64,000 nt of DNA from Theobroma cacao (Eukaryota; Streptophyta; Magnoliopsida; Malvales; Malvaceae): NCBI RefSeq assembly GCF_000208745.1, contig NC_030858.1:2569728-2633727 (forward strand), read 5' to 3'. Every line of letters begins with the position of its first letter. The stretch's first letter is position 1. Of this stretch, positions 1 to 9,699 are shown piece by piece. A program made the translations under genes and the position numbers. The notes under the pieces were generated by a model. It did not search any database and was not told where the DNA came from. It saw only the letters and a program-made list of their open reading frames with translations.

Positions 1-1233
1 CAGCACAAAATGAAGTAAATACTTCACAAGAAAAGAACTTAATATATCGATTCAACCAGAACCTCCTTGACGCACGAGATTTTTTTTAGACTATATTGAT
101 CATGCTAAATATAAACATTAGATATGCAAATTGTGCAAGTCATTAGGATTCCTCATGTAAAAGCAAAAACTTGCTCTTATGTCTATTTAAAGAAAATAAT
201 CACTGAATTAGCATGAACAACCTGCTTTCACTCAGAGGTAAGACCCTAACAAAGAAGGCGCCTTGATAAACTCACCAAGAGTTTCTCCTGAACCATACAC
301 TGGCGCCCACCTGACCAATTGGAGAGTGCACAAATATAAGCCTCATAAAAATAAATTCAGCCTTGATGCATCATAACATTTTGAAAAAGCTAAAAACTCT
401 TCTGACGGTTCCGGATCCGACAAACCTTTACAACACTAAACATAGCAAATTCGAGGCTGAAATGTTATTTATTTATATATGAGACCCATACAATGCCATC
501 ACCAACTAGTCAAAAGGCCCATATGGAAATACCCATCCAACTTTGTGTAGGTTATAGGAGTGTCAATGGCGCCAGCTGTGCAGCTTATCCATTCCTGGAA
601 CAGCCTTTCCACTACCAGAAGAAAAAAAAAAAAAAAAGAAAAAGGACGATTGTCAATCAAACAGGTCAATTATCATATTATCACCAGAGCACTTGTGCCT
701 CACAAAATTTGAGGATCTTTCTGCCATGACTGCGAAGGCTTTCCTCTAGACCAAGTAGATGCCAAATTCTATTGCCCCTAAAAGTAAAACTATGAAAACG
801 AGAAAAAAAATCATGCAAAATCAAAATATGAATTGAAACAACACAAATTTTCTTCAGAAAATGATTACCAATACTTTCATCACAGCATGCAATAACTACA
901 TTAATTTTTCTTTTTCTTTTCACTTTCCATTATATGTGAAAACCATAAATTTTATGACCCTGTTCGACTGGGAAAATAATGACCTCAGAAAACTAAACTC
1001 ATTAAACGTCATGTATGGAATAGTCAAATCGGCTAATCCAGCGGTAATCTCTGCTATTTTTAGAGGAGAAAAATAAAAGAAAAGGTACGAGTATTTCAGA
1101 CTTATAAGGAAGTGGGACCCAGAAATGACGGATCTAAGTTTCATAATCATTTTACTCGTGCTCAACACCCAGACGAAAGGCAAATAAAAAAACTTGTGGA
1201 GTACTAAATGAGTTGATATACACTATACAGTAC
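1..1233 (-). other. Left-edge stretch, probably intron of the DUF1639 gene
   Basis: This lies downstream (on the minus strand) of the splice donor that ends the first coding exon of the DUF1639 gene at 1234. I could not find the expected conserved C-terminal block of that family (a basic RPKKR-type stretch) here, so it is probably a long intron whose next exon lies beyond the window. The stretch is AT-rich, with a poly-A run near 620-637. A minus-strand reading near 240-320 is open but unrecognised, and I do not annotate it. Confidence 0.35.
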
Positions 1234-1595
1234 CTGAGAACGCGCTGAGGTGGCGGAGCTTGAGGAGAAGGAGGCCTTTGACGGAGGTTAAAACATCCAT
1301 TCCCGTGATTATTATTGCTTGGCTGACTGGAAGAGTCTTTATCGGCCCTCACGACCCGGCGATCAACTCGAACCGTGGTTCGATGAACCGGGCCGGACTG
1401 ATCGTCTTTGACCTGGATCTTCATACACCTGAGGCGCTTCCGGTTTCCCCACTGCAAAACAAAATCAGACGACGACGGCGTTTGCTTCGCCGGATCTGAG
1501 CTGGATCTTAACAATCCCCCGTCGCTTCCGGTTCTGTCTCTGCAGTGGTTGGTGTTATTACCATTGTTGTTGGTCCTTAATGAGTCCTTTTCCAT
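1234..1595 (-). CDS. DUF1639-family protein, N-terminal exon (partial)
   Basis: First coding exon of a plant-specific protein of unknown function. The ATG at 1595-1593 begins MEKDSL. The exon gives 120 codons plus two bases and ends at a clear donor (CTCAG|GTACTG) at 1234/1233. The protein is polar and low in complexity (Asn-, Ser- and Arg-rich), with a conserved-looking FVLQWGNRKRLRCMK stretch near residues 45-60 and a VDRRVVRAD stretch further on. I associate this combination with the plant DUF1639 family, whose C-terminal domain should lie in a later exon. An acceptor-like CAG just upstream (about 1607) suggests an intron in the 5' leader. The C-terminal exon is outside the window. Family assignment is from memory and moderate; gene reality is well supported by frame, start and donor. 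Confidence 0.6.
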
Positions 1596-3778
1596 CCTTC
1601 TTTGCACACCTGTCCCATCATGAGAGTAAAAAATTGAAAATTAAAAATACGATTCGGGTTAAGCTTTCAATTAGTAGTGGGTTCAACTTCAGAATTAAAG
1701 TGGGAGCGCCGAAAGGATAAGAAAAGGAGGAGATTAGGAGGTTTTAGATGTGGCTTCGCCTTCTCTTAAAACGTCCACGCAATTTCAAACAAAAGTTGTC
1801 TCACTCAGCTTTATCATCATGTCCATCGGACGGTTAGGAATTTCCGCCGAAACTTTGAAAAGAAAAAAATAAAAATCCGAGGGAAAGAAGGCGGCCTAAG
1901 CGTGAAGAAAAGTTGAAGATGGGAAGAAAAAGGCAAGCATCGAACGGTCTTTGCATCTTCGAGTAAAGAAAAAGGATTAACGGAATGTCAGCACTGAAAT
2001 TGAGCGATTTTTATAAGATAATCAAATGGATTAACGAGAGAAAACAGAGATGATGAGAATTTTAGGTGGGATTGAGAAAATTCAGACAAGAATAGCCGCA
2101 CTAATTTGAAAAATAGTTAAGTCAGAAAAGGAACACAGTTGAAACTTGAAAAGAAACAGAGAATGGGAAGATGTCTTTGGTCTTAGTTTAAAATGTAAGG
2201 AACAGGGACAATGATAGATTCGAAAACACAGAGAGAGATAACTAATCACTCCATTACAAGTTTCGAGGTTTTTTTTCTCTTGGTTTCCCGGTAACCAAAC
2301 GGAAGTCATTGGGTAAGCAGGAACGGGAAGATAAGGAAAAAAAAAAGACAGACATGGAAAGAAACTTCAACAAAATCCGGAAAAACATCACAGAAAAAGA
2401 TGAAAAACGTTTCTCAGCGGGGATTTAAGGAAGCGAAAATTAAAGACAGAGACAGAATAAAGCGAAATCAAAACCAAGATGCAATCGGGAGGAAAAATCT
2501 TCGCGGAAAAGGTCAAGTTCTTCCTTAAACTGTTCGAGAAAAGCCATTGAATGAAGGATTAGAAAGAAACTTGTGACTAAAATCCTGAGAGAAAAAAAAA
2601 AACACTACCAAAATGAAATAAAAATATGAAAATACGGACTCCTAATGCTCTCCAGAGAGATTGAGTGAAAGTCGCTTGCGAAAGAAAATCAACATTCTCG
2701 AAAAAATGCGACTCTGTTAAAGAAATCTTTTGTTCTCAATCAAATCCAAACTAGAGAAAACCGATTACTAAAACACTGAGCGTGGTCCAAAAAATCAAAA
2801 GAAAGAACAAGACGATGGGGAGAAGAAAAATATAACACTGTTTTAACAAAAAGCTTGGTGTATCAATGGCGAGTCAAAATCTTTAGGCAGATTTAAAATC
2901 AGTACTCAGATAGTCAGATTTCTGATCTTATCGTGAGATAATGGCTCTCATACCTGAATTACTCAGGCTCTGCCTTTCCAACTAATTCACCAAAAGCTTT
3001 GCTTCTTTTAGTCCTTTTGGTAGAAACACAAATCTACTTTGGATTTTCAACGAAATATTGACATTTGAAGCCTGTTCTTTCGACTCTCATGTGATGTAAG
3101 ATTCTAATCTTTTGATATGTCAGCAATTGATCTGCCCATTTGCAGATATATTCAGTCCAAATTTCTTCAGAAAGCAGCTCCGGTCTCTTTGGAATGTATC
3201 TGTCAAACCAAAAATTCCAACAGAAACAAAATCATTTCCAAAGAACGAATCAAACACAGTCGTTGTTGCAAATCTCCAGAACTTGTACTTCGTATACCTT
3301 TTCTTCTTACAGATTCTCAAATTTCCAACAGAACATAAGCAATCTTCACGATCAGGTAATAGAACCAGCAAAAAAACTTTCCTCCAATCTCTCCAAATGT
3401 ATCTGCAGAAACCAGGAAAAAAAATGGAGCATGAATAATTAACAGTTTCCTATTGAAAATAGACAAAGAAAAATCATCATAGTAAATGAAAATATAATCA
3501 ATCTCTGCTCTCAATAACACACCTAACAATTCTCAGATTCTTCTCTCTCTCTGTCTCCCTCGCTTGGTTTAGAATTTAGATCCTCAACGTTTATTTATCA
3601 AATTATCATCAGTTTTAGTTTTTCCTCGGGAATTCTCTGTTAGGTTCTCGAGAAAGAAGAAGAAAGAAGAAGCAAATTAGCAGAGAACAAGAAGAAAATG
3701 AAAAACAAAGAAAGAGTAACAGGGAGGCTGTTTCTTCTTCTGATAAAACGAAATGCTCTCTCTCCCTTTCAAAACCAA
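1596..3778 (-). other. Leader region of the DUF1639 gene, likely with 5'-UTR intron(s)
   Basis: No convincing coding region lies between the DUF1639 start codon and a TATA box 2.2 kb upstream. A 5' leader interrupted by one or more introns would explain the acceptor-like CAG before the start codon and the pyrimidine-rich leader-like sequence (minus strand) around 3600-3750. The open frames in this stretch have no recognisable domains. Exact leader exon borders cannot be set without transcripts. Confidence 0.35.
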
Positions 3779-3786
3779 TTTTTATA
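3779..3786 (-). promoter_or_regulatory. TATA box (minus strand)
   Basis: TATAAAAA on the minus strand, followed about 30 bases downstream by a CT/GA-rich leader-like stretch. It is the best candidate core promoter for the DUF1639 gene, assuming a 5'-UTR intron. No other gene start lies in range. Confidence 0.4.
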
Positions 3787-3799
3787 CCTCCTCTCACCC

Positions 3800-4279
3800 T
3801 CCGTTACACAACAAAGGTTAAGCACCGAGAATTATTGACCGTTGGTCATTAATCCAACGTCTCCTATCGCCTTCTCTTTCGACCGTCAACTCCGTCTATG
3901 TGCACTCCCCGTTACGGGATTTTCATGTGCCTGACCACCGTTATTTTAACTAACGGCGTTAATAGATCTAGCGGAATCTACAAACGACGCTGAAATAAAA
4001 AATAAAAAAAGCTATTCTAAAATTAAAAAATATTGTGTATATTTTTATTATTCATATTTTATTAATTTTGTTTTGTTTTAATTTTTCTCGCCCACGGGGT
4101 GAGGTGGTGCTGAGCGCAACAAGTTAACTATTGTTGGTTTGTAACTCTGGTGAACTAACCATGGTTAATTTCAACTGGTTTCCCGAATCTCATATTGGAG
4201 GACATTTTGGTAATTCTCGGCTGACTTTGGATTAAAGGGTAATTGGCCTTTTCCAACGTCAGTTGTCATTATATATATA
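3800..4279. other. Intergenic, upstream of DUF1639 promoter
   Basis: Promoter-proximal DNA at first (more GC-rich, 3800-4000), then AT-rich sequence up to the Helitron-like element. No gene seen. Confidence 0.5.
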
Positions 4280-4712
4280 CTAGGATGGTGCCCTAGTTAT
4301 ACTACGAAAAATATTACAAAAAATATTGATTATATTAGAGTTGATTTTAATTTGACACTTTTAAAAGAGTTTGTAGAGAAAACAATATTGTATTAGTTAA
4401 TTGTATGAATGTCTGATTTTTACTGATAAAGAAAAAAATAAACTGATATTAATTGAAAATAATTATTTGTTCTGGTTTCAATTATCGAAAACTTGTACCT
4501 ACATATATGATTATAAAACAATAGAATATTAAGAAATGAGAGAGTATATAACATGTATTATTGACAGATTAAGATAAACAATTGTATAATATAAGGCAAC
4601 CATATAATATAAAGATCCTATCAATATAAAATAGTTACTAATTTATAATAATATATATTTTATATATAAATGAATGGCTAAATATTGTCAAATTTAATTG
4701 ATTTATTTATTC

Positions 4713-5113
4713 AATGACGACTATGTACTATGTATATTAAGAAATGAATAAACCTTTTTAATTTTTTTATTTTGTTCAATGAATTTGATAAATGTTTATT
4801 AGAATTTAAACATTCATATACAAAAAATGTCTATATACTATAAATTTAGGTTGATGCAGAATAAGAAAATATAGATAAAAAATAATATTAAATTGTAATT
4901 GATAAATATTAAATGAATCTATCTTATAAACATTAAAAGTTGAAAATTATTATTTTTAAATATTTTTTACTAAAATAAATAAAAGTAAAAAAAAAACCCT
5001 TCAAATGTCAAAAACATTGTAGTTTTAACATAAGGTGTAAAAAAAATTAATTTAATTATGAATGACAAATGTCAATTAATTGATCCAATCAATTATCCTA
5101 CTTTTATATAATA
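4713..5113. repeat. Direct repeat copy 1 within Helitron-like element
   Basis: Starts with an AATGACGACTATGTACTATG-type sequence and runs through matching landmarks (AAGAAATGAATAAACC, a TCAAATGTCAAAAACA stretch, ACATAAGGTGTAAAAAAAA) to a TACTTTTATAT segment that resembles the element's 5' terminus. It matches copy 2 at an offset of 412 bases with many point differences, so the duplication is not recent. Confidence 0.8.
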
Positions 5114-5124
5114 AATTGGATGAN

Positions 5125-5584
5125 AATGATGACTATGTGCTATTTATATTAAGAAATGAATAAACCTTCTTGACTTTTTTATTTTGTTTAATGAATTGGA
5201 TGAATATTTATTAAAAATTAAACATTTAAGTGTAAAAGATATATTTATATACTATAGATTCAAGTTCATGTAGAATAAGAGGATATAAACATAAAATAAT
5301 ATTAAATTATAATTTATAAACATTAAATGAATCTGTCTTCTAAGCATTAAGAAATTATTATTTTTTAAGTTTTTTTTATTAAAATAAATAAAAGTAAAAA
5401 AGAAAAAAAATCCTTCAAATGTCAAAAACAACTTCTTTTTGACATAAGGTGTAAAAAAAATTAATTCAATAGAAAACGAAAGATCAAAAAAATAAAAAGG
5501 AATTATAATTGAATGACACTTGTCATTCAATTGAAGACTCAATTGAAAAAAATTGAAACATCTTACTTTTATATATATTATAGA
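5125..5584. repeat. Direct repeat copy 2 within Helitron-like element
   Basis: Second copy of the 412-bp period, beginning AATGATGACTATGTGCTAT and carrying the same landmarks as copy 1. It is slightly longer because of an insertion containing a small palindrome (GACACTTGTCATTCAATTGA near 5515-5533). It ends at the element's own 5' terminus. Confidence 0.8.
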
Positions 5585-7019
5585 TATACACAGAGAGTAA
5601 AGTTTATCAAAATGTCTTGAGAAAGTTCAAGGAAATTAAATCCTCTGTTCCAAAAACATAAATTTTGTTTTAGTATTTTTAAATTATTTTTTCATTTTTT
5701 TGACATTGATAACATTTAATTTATAGTTTTTTCATTAATTCTCATAACATTCAAAACAAAAAAATAGTATGATAAAGAAATGTTTAAATGTCGAATTATA
5801 AGTGCATAAACAAAAATTAAAATATGATTATAATATTTGATTCATTAGTTGGTGTATAATTTTCTGTTTAAACAATATTTAAAATTTTTTAATTAAAAAA
5901 CTTAAGAATATTATTTTAAAATTTTAATCAAATAACACATTTTTTGTAAGTTTTTTGGAAAAAAATCGCTTGACCAATGTTAATAACCACTGTTAGCATT
6001 TTAAACATGTGGAATCACAGGACAAGAGTCTTAAATATATACATAAATAAACAGTACTTTTTTCATTGATGTAAAATGATGATGTGAAGCAAGACATACC
6101 TTGCAATGCCATGCTACGTCACTCATCAACAAATACAAGTAGCCATATATATTCCATCTTCTTCTATCGAATTTCACTTTTTGTTGAAACAGCCATTAAT
6201 AATTTGATAATTGAAGTTGTTGACAATGTTCCTAATTTCATATGTATATCGTCAATGCAAAATTTAAAATATAAGCCTCTCAACAATATGAGTAAAGACA
6301 TTATAGAGAAAATTGTAAGAAATGACCTTCATAGAAAGGTAACTTAAAAAATGATCATCTCTATAATTTAAACTGTATTTAACCAGTTTTTTGTATTACT
6401 TAACAATAATACTCTTTAAATAATTTCAGACAAATTAAAATGGTTTCAATTTTCTCTCTCCTGCCATCCAAATAAAAATTTTAAAATTAAATATCGATTT
6501 CTCTTTTTGCTAAAATATGTTTATTTCATCATTCAATTCGCAGATATAACATCAAACTCTTTCTTATTTTGTTTTATTTTTTTAGATGGTGGATCTTGGG
6601 GTTCTTAAGGGCGATGAACAACGATTTTGCTTTTTGCAAGTAGCGATTTTGCTCAGGGAAAAAAAACAGTTAAAGTATGTTTGATGGGTTTTATGGTGAT
6701 TCACGGTTTTGTTGTGTCTGAGATTGGGATGATTGTTAAGCATGTTTGTTAGGAATTTTGATTTTTTTTATAAGATTTTGAGTTGAAATTGTTCAAAGAA
6801 TATTTTGTAAATAGGGTATATTTTATTTTTGTATAAGGGGAGTGAGCAAGAGCTTTCGATAAGGATATATTTTCTCTTGCTTTGGAGGTTATGGAGTTTT
6901 GTAGCCTATCTTTTATGAAATGCACAATTTCGTGGCTTAGCAAAAAAAAATATGTGTTTTAGGTTATTGAGTTTGTTGGTTTATTTATAGAACCCCAAAA
7001 TTGAGTTTACTGGTTTTTA
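5585..7019. other. AT-rich intergenic DNA, no gene seen
   Basis: Very AT-rich. The short open frames (for example 6084-6347 plus and 6749-6943 minus) have AT-driven amino-acid composition and no domain, and I regard them as chance. Confidence 0.5.
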
Positions 7020-7450
7020 GGTATTGCGTGACTTAATTATCGTGTGACTAGTTTTTAGTCATTACGTGATTAATTTTAGGCATTACGTGACTAGTTTTTA
7101 TACATTGCATGACTGATTTTTAAGCAATGCATAAGTCATACAATGCCTTACGAACTAGTCACGCAATGCCTTACTAAAAAGTCACGCAATACTTTACTAA
7201 CAAGTCACGTAATGCCTACTAACTAGTCACGCAATGCCTACTAACTAGTCACGCAATGCCTTATCAGAAACTAGTCATGGAATGCCTTATCAAAAACTAG
7301 TCATGCAATGCCCAAAGTCAGTCACGCAATGTCTATTAACTAGTCACGCAATAACTTATCAGAAACTAGTTATGCAATGTCTTATCAAAAATCAGTCACG
7401 TAATGCTCAAAGTCAGTCACGCAATACTTAAAAACTAGTCACATAATTCA
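7020..7450. repeat. Mixed-orientation array of a short TCACGCAATG-type unit
   Basis: Roughly 13 imperfect units resembling AACTAGTCACGCAATGCC occur in plus orientation between about 7145 and 7445. About five inverted units (GGCATTACGTGACTAG type) lie just before them at 7020-7140. Spacing is about 20-27 bases and units differ by one to four bases; two adjacent units near 7206-7260 are nearly identical. The inverted part could pair with the direct part to form a large imperfect hairpin. No protein is encoded. Confidence 0.85.
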
Positions 7451-9313
7451 TAAAAATTATAAAAACTATGGAATTCTATTTAATAAGATCAATAACTTCA
7501 AACGATACACCATATTCTATTTAAAAATATAATAAACAAATATGAATGCTCAAAATGTTCGAAAGTTTTTTTTATATATAAAAAATCACTCTAAAATGTT
7601 TAAAAATGCTCACAAGTTTTTTTCGTGTATTAATAATTACTAAAAAATGTTCAAAATACTTAAACGTTTTTTTTTCTGGTAAGAAATACTCAAGAGATAA
7701 ATAGTCTGTTGAGAAAAGCTAAAAAAATGAGTTAGTTTGAGGCGTAAACCTAAACATACTTGACCTGTTAATAGATTTCGGGTTGAGGCGCGGAACCTAG
7801 TTAATGAGTCAGTTTCATTAAAGATAATTTTGTTTAATTTTTTTTTCTTGGCTAAAAATAAATAAAATTATAAGGAAAATTATTCTTAAAAACGCCTTAT
7901 ACTTCAGGCCCATTTATAAAAAACACTTGAAATTATATGTATGCATTTTAATATGGAATTGAAGCAATTTATGTATTTCGAATTTTATGTAAAGAAATAA
8001 ATACGAAAGAATAAAAATTAAGAGAAAGTTGGTCAAATTTTATGTGGACTTTGCATAAGGACAAAGAAAAACTACTTTATAGATGTTGCTTGGATAAACT
8101 TGAATAGAAAGAAAGAAAAAATCATTGAGCTTCCTATTAATGCAAGTGGCAAAAAAATACTTGACAAACTTAACTTTAATACATATCATTGGCTTTAACG
8201 AGACCAAATTAAAATAAGATTGAATCAGATAGATGCCTTTAGGAAAAGCTATTTATGGCTGTATTTGTTCGTTTTGGGATTTCGTAAGTCATGTGATCGA
8301 CCAATATGTATAACATAAAATGTCCTTTCCTAAGGAAATTCTAATGCTCGGAGTCCATCGGGGGCACAAGCGGCAATGTAGAATCTTTTGAACATGCAAG
8401 TCTATGAAAAGTATTCTCATAATTAACCAAGATAGCAAATTAAATTTATTTAATTTTCTTATTATTAATATAAAAAGTTGACAAGAAAGACGGGAATGTT
8501 TTGTAAAAACACAAAATGTTTTTATTTATTTATTCTTTATGTAATATTTATAAAATATCGTTAAACAATTTTTTGCAAAACAAAATCTTTAATCTATTCC
8601 AAACAATTGAATTACAAAATAATATGGCATGCAATAATGCATTAATCAAAATAAAAATATACCACGTGCTTAATTTTTTTTTTTTTTTTGAAGAATTACT
8701 AATTGTCAAAGATGTGAAAAATAAAAAATTGGCTCCACACTCCAAAGCTAATAGCCGTGTTTAGACAGATTAGGGTCCGGACCCCAGAGCAGCAGAGCTC
8801 GCCATTCGCGCCAGTCCTGGCAAAAGCCCTGAGTGTTGATTAAGACAGAAATACCCATCACATTTAGGAGGGTTGGGTATTGGACGTGGAGGCTTGTTTT
8901 TTGTCCACAATCCAGATAAAATTATTTTTTTTCCTTTCCTTTTTTTTTGTTACTTTTAATAGAGAGAGCAATTGCCTCTTGTCCCTTTCCCTATCCCGTC
9001 CAAAGTCGGTTGCACGAAAAGAACAAGGCGAAGGAAATTCCCGATTCTCTAAAATAGAAACAAGCAGGCAAGTTGCGTTTTATTTTCTTGAAAAAAATCT
9101 CAGTCTCCTGAATTTCTATGAAGCCAAATGTGAATTTTCAGTTCTTAGTGATACGGTAATTTTATTTTATCTTCATCTCTGTTTTTATTTATTTTTTTTG
9201 AAAAATACTGTTTTTTATATATAAAACTGTAGCACTGTTGGTTTTTTTTCCCTTGAAGTTGGTGAATTTCGATCTGTTTGATTCGACAGTGTGGACCAGC
9301 GAGCAAGCAAGAG
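7451..9313. other. AT-rich intergenic DNA and flank of the cwf21 pseudogene
   Basis: No gene is recognised. From about 8770 the composition becomes more balanced, leading into the cwf21-like pseudogene; this part may be its copied leader or unrelated DNA. Frames at 8516-8764 and 8880-9224 show no domain. Confidence 0.4.
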
Positions 9314-9645
9314 ATGGATAACGGAATAGGATTACAAACCCCACAAGCGTCCGGGACAAGTGGGTACATCCAGACCAACAAGTTCTCTGTCTAGCCAAAG
9401 CCGGCCCGGATGGCTGAAAATGCCAGCCGATTGGGGGCGGATCAGTGTACAATCAGCTGGAAGCCCGATAAGGATTTGCTTGAGCATGATCGCGAACGTT
9501 GGATTGAGGTGAAGCTCGTGATGCTTGAAGACGAGCTTGTTGATCAAGCTTACCCTAGCTGTGAAGTTGGAGGAGGCCAGGAAGGCTTTGGAAGCCAAGG
9601 AAAATGGCGAATAGGAAGTTTTGAACAACAGGCTTCAGTAGCTTA
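9314..9645 (+). pseudogene. Broken copy of a cwf21-domain splicing factor (SRRM/CWC21-like)
   Basis: From the ATG at 9314 the frame reads MDNGIGLQTPQASGTSGYIQ, the highly conserved N-terminus of eukaryotic cwf21-domain proteins, spliceosome components related to yeast Cwc21 and human SRRM2. Codon 27 is TAG (9392-9394) where an Arg codon is expected. The same frame continues with the domain's DKDLLEHDRERWIEVKLVMLEDELVDQAY helix (written here in two parts: DKDLLEHDRERW, then IEVKLVMLEDELVDQAY). Near 9555 the coding signal shifts frame (KLEEARKALEAKE), and it shifts again before NNRL near 9625. The conserved parts are contiguous with no intron, which fits a retrocopy, but I saw no clear poly-A tail or target-site duplication. 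Not expected to make functional protein. Confidence 0.75.
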
Positions 9646-9699
9646 CTCGGGGTTTTTAGATGTAGAGATGACTGATAAGAGAAAAGAAAACTGATAGAA

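Larger units (their letters stand above)
4280..5584 (-). mobile_element. Helitron-like non-autonomous element
   Basis: Read on the minus strand, the element begins with TC at 5584 (TCTATAATATATATAAAAG) and ends with CTAG at 4283-4280 followed by T. A short hairpin with arms of the CTAGG/CCTAG type sits immediately inside the 3' end (4280-4296). The TC start, CTAR end, subterminal hairpin and insertion between A and T are the known hallmarks of Helitrons. The 1.3-kb body is AT-rich with no Rep/helicase frame, so it is non-autonomous. An internal 412-bp period repeats the 5' half (see repeat entries). Termini are inferred by eye; other copies in the genome would confirm them. Confidence 0.6.

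Noticed and set aside
240..325. Minus-strand open frame reading RWAPVYGSGETLGEFIKAPS, ending in a stop
   Set aside because: Looks protein-like but matches no family I can name, does not resemble the DUF1639 C-terminus, and splice sites linking it to the exon at 1234 are not convincing.
3112..3442. Three overlapping plus-strand frames of 73-108 codons
   Set aside because: All lie in the inferred DUF1639 leader region, have no domain and overlap each other in different frames, as expected by chance.
5252..5542. 96-codon minus-strand frame
   Set aside because: Composition is Phe/Leu/Asn/Lys-rich from AT-rich repeat DNA inside the Helitron-like element; no domain.
7020..7450. CRISPR array
   Set aside because: Units are degenerate, occur in both orientations, have no unique spacers, and the genome is a plant nuclear genome.
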